Assembly (NCBI GenBank): GCA_035591015.1
Contig: JAXIUW010252503.1
Location: 1-17,036, forward strand
Length of the DNA: 17,036 nt
Origin: Cephalothrix simula
Taxonomy: Eukaryota; Nemertea; Palaeonemertea; Archinemertea; Cephalotrichidae
Direction: 5' to 3'
The stretch's first letter is position 1. Each line of letters begins with the position of its first letter. The notes below the pieces were generated by a model that saw only the letters and a list, made by a program, of their open reading frames with translations, did no database searches and was not told the origin of the DNA. Both the position numbers and the translations under genes were made by a program. Shown one piece after another: positions 1 to 9,013 of the stretch.

Positions 1-1734
1 TTTTATGTTTCCACTTTCCATGTTTCGTAGAATCCCGGGACGCTTGGGCCCAAAAATTCTGAGATGCATTCTGAAACGTAATAGAAATGAAAATGATTAG
101 TAGCCCCAGAACCACGGACGCATTCCAAAAACAAGAAAGTCAAAGTTAATTAGAGAAAAAAATTTTCTTCTTAGCAATGGCTTCTTTCGTGTTGCCTAAA
201 GTCTAGAGCAGTAACCCTGGCTGTAACGTAGCCGTTAAACCGGACAATCAAGGGCTTACATCTCTTGTGCCCCCAAATTGAAAGTGATAATATTTTATAG
301 TTCTTCTTGCCAAAGGGGCCTTATTCCTGAACCCTGATGAAAATCGGTAAGGAGCCTCCAAATCGCACCCGGGAAATCGCATTTCCCTTAACACTCGCGT
401 AACTTTTGGTGATATGAAATTTAATCTCTGTTTCCCAATAGCAACGAATAGCAGACTAAGCAGAGCTTTAATTATCTTATGCGAACATGTTTTGCGACAT
501 TTCGCGCGACTTAGCTAGGGGTAGCGGTGAATTTGGTCCTTCTCTACACCCATCCCGATTCCCGACCCAGTCTGCGATGCCGATAAGTGAATTATTTTTT
601 ATTGTTCGATTGTCAAATCTTCGATATTTTACTAGGTATCGTAATCGTAGTATCAATTAGTGATAAACCGAGGACTTCACCATAGATCAGGGAATGTAAT
701 TTCCCCCTCTCAACATAACCAAATCCACTTTCCTGTATTCTGTTTTAAGTTTACACAAGAAAGAAAAAATGAGTGCTACACTTACGCCTAATGCAATTTG
801 AAACTCTACTATGTTTGTCTCCATTTGGGAGATCGTCTGCGAAATTTATCTATCTTGTCAATTTCCTGTATTGGCCGCCATATTAGATAATTGACGATTT
901 ACTTAATTACAGCTGAAATGTTTTGCGCTTAATCGCGCGAATCGCGCTACCCAAAAATAGACAAGTCATTTCTACCTGGGAAATTTTACCACCACGTTGA
1001 ATCAAAACTTGTTTTCCACTGATTTTCAACCATGCAATTTTTTAAAAATTATCTTTCACCATATAGTTAAAATTCCCGGATAATACGAAACATCATTGTG
1101 GTTTAAAATAATGTTTGAAAAAACTAAAGATAATTTGCCGAATGATATTAATTTCACAAACTTAGGTAAGCTAATAAATGAGAGATAAGTTCAGAGCCGA
1201 CTAAAAATTGGTTTGGGGTGAAAAACAACAAATTTTCAAATGCATGAGGTCGAATCTTCTCTTCACATGAAAAAGTATACTTGTATCATGTAGACTAAAT
1301 TGGGTTGAAGATAGTCTGCGAAAATATACATAAAGCAGCTTTCAAAATAGACGAATAGAAGAGAAAATTGTTGATATGAATTAAGTTTATAATAGTAAAA
1401 GTTTACCTTAATGGTAACTTTCGATGTATTTCATTGAAATGGACTGCTTAAACAACTGAATAACTTAATTTGATTTAAATTTTGTTTCAGTTTAAATCAA
1501 ACCATATTGATATTATCTTATTATAAGTGTTAGTTTAAAGTGTAATAATCTGTAATAATTGTTTTAAACCACTTTCTTAAGTGGCACTTCTTTGACTTCA
1601 CGTAAAAGCAGCTCGCTTAAGTCAGACACCACTAAAACCATGCATGCAACCAATGTTCCAATTTCCAATTTCAAAAATTAGCTTCAATCTGAGGTCCTGA
1701 ACAATGGCTGTCTTACAATAAGACTTGTGAAGGA
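1..1734. other. Non-coding DNA with no feature I can support
   Basis: I found no convincing open frame, RNA gene or repeat family here. The only small structure noted is a GGGAAAT-CGC-ATTTCCC hairpin at 371-387, with a 7-bp stem. CpG-containing words such as TCGCGCGA cluster loosely near 500 and 930, without a clear pattern. Confidence 0.4.
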
Positions 1735-2260
1735 CCCTCGAGTGACGCTCAGTAGACGCTAGAAGGACGTTGAAACCTTTAAACTGTAACACAGTGCGTT
1801 ACGTGAGCGCTGGGAGGAAGCTACATAGATGCTGGAAGGACACCGAACTAGTTTTGCATTTATTATTTACGCTCATTCCGAAGGGTTCCGAAGACGCAAG
1901 GACCATGCGTAAGATTGTAGAAAACGTTCTTTAGACGTTCGAAGAACGCTAGGAATGCTGGAAGGACGTTGTATCAACAAAATTTTCCGGATTCAAAACT
2001 GGGTTTCACCGTCATGCTAGCGTTCGAGGAGCGTCTTGCTAAGACGCTAGAAGGATGCCATAAGGACGTTCTGTCGAGGCTACAAGGACACTAGAAGGGC
2101 GTTGCAACATAACTAAGATCCTGGAAGGATGCTCCATTGACACTGGAAGAATGCACCACTTCGCTGTCAATAACTTTTTAGATAAACCAGGCGAGGACAA
2201 GGACTATAGACGCTATAAGGGCGCTTGAAGAGCGATGGAAAGACATTCGGCGACGAAATA
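1735..2260. repeat. Degenerate minisatellite-like field, about 15-18 bp unit
   Basis: A GACGCTRGAAGGACGTT-type word recurs in diverged form. Examples are GACGCTAGAAGGACGTT at about 1755-1771, GATGCTGGAAGGACACC at about 1828, ATGCTGGAAGGACGTT at about 1955, and GACGCTAGAAGGATGCC at about 2043. Further copies are CACTAGAAGGGCGTT near 2089, CCTGGAAGGATGCT near 2120, CACTGGAAGAATGC near 2140 and GACGCTATAAGGGCGCT near 2209. Spacing is irregular, as in an old, decayed tandem array or a mosaic of array fragments. No open frame runs through it. Confidence 0.6.
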
Positions 2261-3083
2261 ACGTCTTCGAACTGGCTCAGGTTTCTTTTTTAAAGAGGGG
2301 GTTCCGATTTTCTGTTATAAAGGATCACTAATTGTTTGACATAATGCCTTTTTCGCCCTTCTTGCGGTTTGCTTGTTCGCGCGCTGAAAAAGAAATCTCC
2401 ATTTTTTTCCTAATCATGAATTGTGCTGCTGCATGTTAAGTAATTGCTTCACCTGGAGATGCTGTGGATGCACTTGAAAAAACATAATAAACGGTTGGGA
2501 TCGTTACACATCATTTCATTGTATCGTCGGATATTTTGCCCTCTCGCCGGTACGTTCACCCCGCCATTCCAAACCTGTTCTGAAGAGTGGGAAAATTGAA
2601 AATTATTACTCTAAATCATCTTAATGAACTCATCAGATTCACAAATATTCACACCTATCATTAGCTACATAATTATCTAATTGCTGAGTGACAGGTTTCA
2701 CGGTGTAACTGTACTGGTGGTCGGAATTTCTAACATTTGCCTTGCCATTTTCAGCTTAATCAGCCTGCTAATGAGCTTGATATAGTTTTAATAATGCTTG
2801 AAGTAAACACTATTAGACTTGGTAAGTCAACTCTGCGGGCTCTAACAATCGATACTGTTTCGGAGCTCAAAGTAAAAAGAGGTTAATTTCAAATAACGAG
2901 CTTCTCATTTAGAACTACTGTTTCAGATTTACGTTTTTTTTACTTTAGACGATAGAAATTTTATTGTAGAGACCGCGATTTGCGTGATGCGAGGACGAGC
3001 CGTGATAATTATCTTGATTTTATGCGGATGGACAGCAATTACTGTGATTGATGGACAACGATGGTGATCGCATGAACATCGGA
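2261..3083. other. Non-coding DNA with no feature I can support
   Basis: AT-rich sequence with no credible gene. From about 2970 it becomes rich in GAT/GATG words, next to the foldback element. Words such as GGACAA there partly match the far side of that element, so its true left edge may lie in this stretch. Confidence 0.4.
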
Positions 3084-4073
3084 TCGGAGGTGCATGTAAC
3101 CAAAAAGGGCTTGCCCCCTAAGTCATCTATTCGTAATAATAACCTAGGAAAACTATACATTTTTGGAAAGGTCTTGGGACGAACTATTGTCTGTGGGTCT
3201 TAGTTATGGATTTTCACCTTCTGTGGCACCCCTAGCGGCGAAAATGTGAATTTCGCTATAAGGGCACAGCTCAACTGGACAGATATGATAAAATAATTAG
3301 TTGGATTGAATTCAGAGCAGCACACCATTTATATAGTTTAAGGTGATATTGATTATGAAAATAACACCCTATGACGTCAAAGACACCATCATAAGCATGT
3401 CAATTTATATTTTTCACAGGAATGGGTCGTGTTACATATCAAAATGAAGCTGGCAATGTACAAAGGCCACATAAGTGAGTTTCGATGAGTTTCAGAGCAC
3501 TTGGTTTGACGTAGCGCCCCTAGGGGAGAATCGCAAGGTTAAAAAATTAATGTTTAATTTTTGACTAGGAAAATGGTTTTGTACAATGTACAATTTATGG
3601 TGGTAAGTTTTCCTAGTCAAAAATTGAAGAAAGTAACCTTTGATTCTCCGCTAGGGGCGCTAAGTCAAACCAAGTGTTCTTAAAACTCAACGATTGTTAT
3701 TTATATGGCCTGTGTACATTGCCAACTTCATTTTGATATGTAACACGACCTATTTCTGTGAAACAATACATTGACATGCTTATGATGTCATCAAAATGGC
3801 GTCTATGGTGTCATAAGGTGTTATTTTCATAATCAAAATCACCCTTATAAACTATAAATGAATTCGATCCAACAATTTTTTTATAATATATCTGGCCAGT
3901 TAAGCTGTGCCCTTATTGCGCAATTTACATTTTCGCCGCTAGGGGCGCCACATAACTAAGACCCGCAGACAATAGTTCGTCACAAGACCTTTCCAAAAAT
4001 GTATAGTTTCCATTTCTTAGTTTATTATAGTGAATTGATGACTTATGGTATGCCCTTTTTGGTTGCACTCCGA
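3084..4073. mobile_element. Foldback element, two inverted arms of about 480 bp
   Basis: The two halves are diverged reverse complements over nearly their whole length. TCGGAG...ACCAAAAAGGGC at 3084-3110 pairs with GCCCTTTTTGGTTGCACTCCGA ending 4073. AAACTATACATTTTTGGAAAGGTCTT pairs with its complement near 3985-4015. TTGACTAGGAAAA (3561-3573) pairs with TTTTCCTAGTCAA (3608-3620). The apex near 3590 is only about 35 bases. Each arm carries two CGCTAGGGGCGC-type boxes. There is no transposase frame, so it is a non-autonomous foldback or an inverted duplication. The ends are fuzzy and no target-site duplication was recognised. Confidence 0.8.
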
Positions 4074-4093
4074 CAGTTTGTCGTCATTTGTCC

Positions 4094-4239
4094 GATTAAA
4101 ATAATTTGTTAATTTTAGAGCTGTAAGATGTTTAATAATTATTAATTATCAAATAATGATTATGGATTAAAATAATTTGTTAATTTTAGAGCTGTAAGAT
4201 GTTTAATAATTATTAATTATCAAATAATGATTATGGATT
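4094..4239. repeat. Perfect 71-bp tandem duplication
   Basis: Two identical copies occupy 4094-4164 and 4165-4235, with four further matching bases after them. Each copy holds the palindrome TTAATAATTATTAA. Identity over 71 bp means a recent slippage or duplication event, or an assembly artefact. It begins about 20 bases after the foldback element. Confidence 0.9.
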
Positions 4240-4738
4240 TTACCATTCCAGAGACATCAAGATCTCTATAAAAACAATGTTTTGTATTATAAAGATGACG
4301 AAACTTGTATGTCCTAAATTCCTCTGACCCATCTATGGATCATTGTTTCCTGGCAATTCGCCTTAATTTGAACAATTGAATATAGGTGCGCAATGAAATA
4401 CCGTATGCGCTATTTACCGGCTGCATGGTCATCCAAAAATATGAACTTTTGGATAACGCGTGCGACTTAAACATCTGCATTATTGTAAAAATTTGGACAG
4501 AAAATTTTGAATTGAATCTTATCAAATTCTTACCATATACATTTGTCAAATACCACAATTTATCGTAACAGTTTTGACACCTCCAGATCATCGATAGATC
4601 AAATCATTTAATCTTTTTATCACCAAAATTATTAACAAATAACATATAAAATATCTCGTTGTATTAAATTTGTATCTTGATTATCTAATTTTGACTTTTG
4701 ATAGTTTTCACAACCTTTCTAAAACCTAAACAGGAGCT
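4240..4738. other. AT-rich DNA with no supported gene
   Basis: Open frames of 60 and 83 codons overlap here on opposite strands (4386-4568 plus, 4340-4591 minus). Neither resembles a known family, and mutual overlap is what chance gives. I see no other structure. Confidence 0.4.
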
Positions 4739-4740
4739 CA

Positions 4741-4840
4741 TCCAGCGAAAACATGGTACCATTTGGTACAATGTAGAGTTATTGCACGCATCCAGCGAAA
4801 ACATGGTACAATTTGGTACAATTTAGAGTTATTGCACGCT
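4741..4840. repeat. 50-bp tandem duplication (47/50 identical)
   Basis: Copies at 4741-4790 and 4791-4840 both begin TCCAGCGAAAACATGGTAC and end GAGTTATTGCACGC plus one base. They differ at three positions. The first copy holds GGTACAATGTA, and the second has this changed to GGTACAATTTA. Confidence 0.9.
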
Positions 4841-4915
4841 TTTTGAGTGAAATACGAAGCAGATGCGCCCCTCGTGCAATAACTTCTCGTATTTCACAAA
4901 AAAGCTTGCAATAAC
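4828..4915. repeat. Short inverted repeat, arms of about 32 bp
   Basis: The left arm 4828-4859 (GTTATTGCACGC...GAAATACGAAG) is the imperfect reverse complement of 4883-4915 (CTTCTCGTATTTC...GCAATAAC), with a 23-bp spacer. It overlaps the end of the tandem duplication. It could be the remains of a small foldback MITE or an RNA-level hairpin if transcribed. Confidence 0.75.
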
Positions 4916-6210
4916 TTTATTAATCAACGGTTTCTCAAATATCTCGCTGGCTGTAGTGGAATTTTTCTAGGGATATAGGCCTGACTCGCCTTAGCCAACC
5001 TTGCGCAGTAGATCAAATCGTAACTTTCCACCCTGAAAATTTATTCAGACTAAACTTCATGTGTCTGCCTTTTTTTGTTTTTGTAATATTTTAATAGCTG
5101 TAGATTATTTTTTGTAAAAATATCAATACATGTATGTAAATATATGATATGTAAAATTTTGAAGGTAGTAGATGCTATTTTATATAATTACAACAAATAA
5201 ATTTATTTTTGGGAAGATGATTAAATAATACATACTTTTTGTTAAATATCACTGTATTTTGTCACGTAAAGGATGCAGATTTGAGCTCAAAAAGTAAATA
5301 TCAGTATCGAATTTATAGATTTATATTTATTCAGACAAAAATTAGCCAAATATTCTGTCCAAATATGCCTATCATCTCAAAATTAGTATAGATATATGAC
5401 AGTTTGGGTCACTCTTAATTGTAGCTATATGACTTAAATCGTGTCTAATTGCAATTACAAAAGATTTAATCCCTTTATACGTTTGTGTAAATAATCAAGA
5501 AAAAGGTCATTTAGTCCATGTCCGAATACTGTCCGATACATTTCTTCAAGAAATTAGAAATATGTCAAAATTAACTTAAATTAAATGGTAAGATTATGAT
5601 AACTTATCTATTTCTTTCAACTTGTATCAGATTATAAGATTTTAAATTTTGGGTTCAATTTAGTGCATTCATACAGAAGAATTTCAAAAAACTCAATTGC
5701 ATTTTGAATAAGGTGCTTGCTGAAAATTTTAAAAATCTATCAGCTTTAGGAACTATAGCCCGGGGGGTAGTTTTCTCTCGGAGGAAATTTGCCGAAAAAT
5801 TTGGACTTGGTGACCGCTACCTAATTTCACAAGAAGTTGTTACTACTATTTATTTATTTCGTCACATTTGAGTAAGGCCCAAACTCTAATATTAACTAAA
5901 CGCACGTCTTATTTATTTAATGTCCACCTTAAAATTTGTAGATTTCTTTTAGACCACCTATTATAATAATGTGATTATTTAAAGTTAATAATAACAGATA
6001 ATCTTTAGGTGTGCCTCTTTATTTAGATCTCCGTGACTTTTTTCAATGATATCCTCTAACAAAATAATTGTGTCTTTGAAATTTTAATTAACTTTCTCTT
6101 TAGATTCATAAACAGTATCTTCAAATGGTTTGTTTCGATTGAATCTTTTCCAAATGTTTACATTTCCAGTAGCAGACGGCTATGATATTATGTTAGTAAA
6201 CTTAAACGAT
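4916..6210. other. AT-rich upstream DNA with no feature I can support
   Basis: No gene, RNA gene or repeat was recognised. This is the natural place for upstream regulatory DNA or a 5' UTR exon of the DMRT gene, but nothing in the sequence picks out a specific element. Confidence 0.4.
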
Positions 6211-6401
6211 CCAATCAAAACGTTTTTCCGAGTTTTACCGAGGTATCAATCGAGTATCAACCAATAATTTCGCTTGGATGATATTGTCATATCATTTGGG
6301 TGGTCTATTTTATACACTTTCATTTTGCAGAAAAGTTATTTTATCTTTTTCACGTAACGCAATAACGCCGAAATTTTTCATCAATTTTTTACCTATGAAA
6401 A
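6211..6401 (+). promoter_or_regulatory. Possible promoter and 5' UTR of the DMRT gene
   Basis: Two CCAAT boxes are visible (6211-6215 as CCAATCA, and 6261-6265). A TATTTTATAC TATA-like stretch lies at about 6306-6315. If these are used, transcription would start near 6335-6345, leaving a 5' UTR of about 60 bases. A competing reading is that TTTCATTTTGCAG ending at 6330 is a 3' splice site, so that the 5' UTR begins in an upstream exon outside or further left in the window. The sequence alone does not decide between these. Confidence 0.25.
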
Positions 6402-6460
6402 ATGGAACATACTTTAACACCGATGTACCCTGTTACCGAAAAAGGTGCGAGAAAACCTAA
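6395..6460 (+). promoter_or_regulatory. Overlapping upstream ORF (21 codons) at the DMRT start
   Basis: An ATG at 6395, seven bases upstream of the main ATG and in another frame, opens a 21-residue reading frame. It ends at TAA 6458-6460, inside the DM-domain coding region. Its context is weak (C at -3, A at +4), whereas the main ATG has a strong context. The same frame extends up to an ATG at 6278 if the transcript reaches that far. It is more likely a translational control element than a protein gene. Confidence 0.35.
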
Positions 6461-6744
6461 ATGTGCTAGATGCAGAAATCATGGAATGGTTTCATGGCTG
6501 AAAGGGCATAAAAGACATTGTGGATTTAAAGATTGTAATTGCCAAAAATGTAACTTAATTGCTGAGAGGCAAAGAGTTATGGCCGCTCAAGTTGCCCTAA
6601 AAAGACAACAGGCTGCTGAAGACGCTATTGCACTGGGGCTAAGGACGTGTACAGAAGGGACGCTACCTATAATGACGCAAGGCCCCTTATGGGGTCCAGG
6701 AACTGTTACATCAGCAAGAACTGAAAACAGATCAGCTGATAAAG
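6402..6744 (+). CDS. Dmrt3: DMRT3/Dmrt93B-like transcription factor, coding exon 1 (DM domain)
   Basis: This is the first coding exon of a sequence-specific nuclear DNA-binding protein and gives residues 1-114 plus the first base of codon 115. The DM domain spans about residues 19-70. All eight zinc ligands are present with the family spacing: C21, C24, H36, C40 for one site and H27, C45, C47, C50 for the other. The recognition tail [16 protein letters not shown] (55-70) follows. SWLKGHKR and the post-domain block [11 protein letters not shown] (71-81) point to the DMRT3/Dmrt93B branch rather than DMRT1, DMRT2 or DMRTA2. The start is well fixed: an in-frame TGA lies at 6396-6398, and the ATG has A at -3 and G at +4. 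The exon ends at AAAG|GTATGT, a strong donor, in phase 1. Family membership is near certain. The orthology call rests on remembered family features without a tree, so it is less sure. Confidence 0.93.
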
Positions 6745-7808
6745 GTATGTTGAATTTAATTTAAAAATACTTAATTTATTTTTGATGTCTTTTACCTTAA
6801 ATCAAAATGTTTCATCAAATGGACATAATATGTCCATTTGGTTTCATGCTATTCAACGAAATTGTCACAATTAACAAACCCAACAAAATAATACAAAAAT
6901 ATGATATTTCAAATGGATCTGGAATTTTAAGCAATCACTTAAATGTTATTATCTAAAAATTTGTAAAAATTCAATATGATAAATGTTGATACCACAAAAT
7001 TGAATTGTATCTATTCATAAAATGATTTTTATTTGAACACTGATACCCGGCTTTTTGATGATACACGTGTAATAGACGTTTTTAGATACGAATTCATTAT
7101 AAAGTTTCATTTTTTAAAATTTGAACACTTCCAACTTATTTCATGATTTCAGTTTTTTCATAACTTAGTGTTTTTTTGATTAAACAAGACCCTTTGTTTT
7201 TATTTTATCTTTAATCTGATCATGTAATGGTCAAAGTTTTTTTTAAAATCTGTTTCCAAGGATCATCATACGCGTTTCCAATGATTTGTATCAGGCTTTT
7301 AAGTGTTTCGAAAGGTTTTTTTGCAAAAAAAATCGCGTTTAAAAGAAAATTACAAGTATCTCGTCTCAAATTCATGAAATGTAAAACAAGGAATTTATTC
7401 TTTTTAAATTGTATCTCTCCAAAATGATCTACAGCAGTTTGAGATGATTTGAAGACAAAATAAGATAAACTTACTTCAATTTAACATGTAAATAATTTTC
7501 ATTATCAATAACACTAAAACATTAGTTGTTTAAAAAACTTAATGCCCGCCGGCAAAAAATGATATTATAAATTTCTCATCGTAAGAAATTGGTACAATAT
7601 CTAAAAAAGTATCTTCATATGCTAGCTTTACTTTTTAATTTTTTGCTGTGGTATTATTTCATAATCATGTTGCGTTTTAACCCAAAAATTACAACTTTTA
7701 AGAGGACCTCTCAAATCTAATTTAATTTTAGATTATGAAAAAAAGTTATTTTTTGTTATTTTTAGTTTGAAGTATATACAAATATTTATCTATTTTTAGC
7801 GATGTCAA

Positions 7809-7852
7809 TGGCATTGATTATTATTTTACATGGCATTGATTATTATTTTACA
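7809..7852. repeat. Perfect 22-bp tandem duplication
   Basis: TGGCATTGATTATTATTTTA followed by CA occurs twice in direct succession (7809-7830 and 7831-7852) inside the intron. It is a small, recent duplication with no sign of function. Confidence 0.9.
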
Positions 7853-8721
7853 CATTTGGGGAAATTTTATCTTGAGAATCAAAACATGACGCAATTTTCA
7901 TATTTTTCATGCCCTGTAACTGTATCATTACACTAAAATTGACCTAAAACATGATCTCCAATGATCTTTGAAAATGAAAATTTTAAGGACACAAAAACAA
8001 GTGACCAAAATTCCGATCCGTACATAGAAACTGTTTAAAACACATTCTCAAATTTATTTTTTGGCTTAAACTTTTTAGACAATCATTTTCAAATTATTCA
8101 ACATATCTTGAAATAGATAGGATTTTAACAATAATGGTCAATGGCCCTAAGGCCCACAAGTTACAAATAGTTTTAACTGTAATTTTATGTAATTTTGCAA
8201 TTGAGCGTATGCTACGCGTGTTCTAAGTACCTCAAGGGGACATACTTGATTATGATGGCATAAGATAATATTTTCAGAATAAATCATGATTATATATCAT
8301 TATTTGGCACATGGCACGGTGAAATCGAAGAGTCTACAACATTATATAAATGCAAATATCGAAAATAAAAATCCCCCTTTAAAAAAATTATCAATGAACG
8401 TTCTTTCTTAATCAATTTTTAATATTCATGAGGGAAAGTAATTCATTTTTGATTTCTAAAAAGAGATCTAGTTTCATGAAAAATGAATGACTAAGGACAC
8501 CTTTAAAACGGTATTCAATCTAAAAACAACTTTTATCATCTGACATTGATGGATTAGAAATAAAACTAAAAGTTATAGTTTATTTGCTCATTTTTTATGA
8601 AAATCTAAAAATGATTTTCATAGGATAATTAGCTACACTGATGCTAATATTTGCATAAATATAATTAATGTTGCCGTGACGCCCAACCAGTGTTAGTCAT
8701 AAAAATAATTGGACACAAATG

Positions 8722-9013
8722 AAATGAAATGCCATCGACCTTCGCTATTTTCTATATACCGCTATAGAGTCGGGTTTTTATCCCAGAGGGAAGGGGGCCA
8801 CTGCAAGCCCATATGAAGTGCACTGATCTCTTCGGTTGCTTTCGCAGTTCCTAGTTCCCGCTCAACTTTTTTAACGCTGACCGAGCCACCTAGCATCTGC
8901 CTCTCGCGATTTGCCGAAGGTATGACTCGCACTCACGCAAGCCATGACGAAGGATTTTATGACGTCATGACATCCGTCTAGCTTAGCGCCTTTAACCACT
9001 CGGCCATCCAGGC
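8722..9013 (-). mobile_element. tRNA-derived SINE
   Basis: Read on the minus strand from about 9013, the sequence begins GCCTGGATGGCCGAGTGG and continues TTAAAGGCGCTAAGC. This is the head of a class II (Ser/Leu-type) tRNA, with a good A box at 8996-9006 (TGGCCGAGTGG). A weak B-box-like AGTGCGAGTCATACC lies at 8919-8933. The tRNA-like part does not fold into an intact tRNA, and about 200 bases of unrelated body follow. The element ends in an ATTTCATTTCATTT tail (8717-8731). It is inserted antisense to the gene. A target-site duplication is not clear. Confidence 0.65.

Noticed and set aside
4340-4591. Open frames of 83 (minus) and 60 (plus) codons overlapping each other
   Set aside because: Neither translation resembles a known family, composition is AT-driven, and opposite-strand overlap of this length is common by chance.
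8960-8967. CRE-like TGACGTCA sites here and at 3372-3379
   Set aside because: Both fall inside mobile elements and an 8-base palindrome is weak evidence of regulation.
8919-9013. A functional tRNA-Ser or tRNA-Leu gene on the minus strand
   Set aside because: The A box is good but the anticodon and T arms do not pair properly and the B box is degenerate, so a SINE head fits better.
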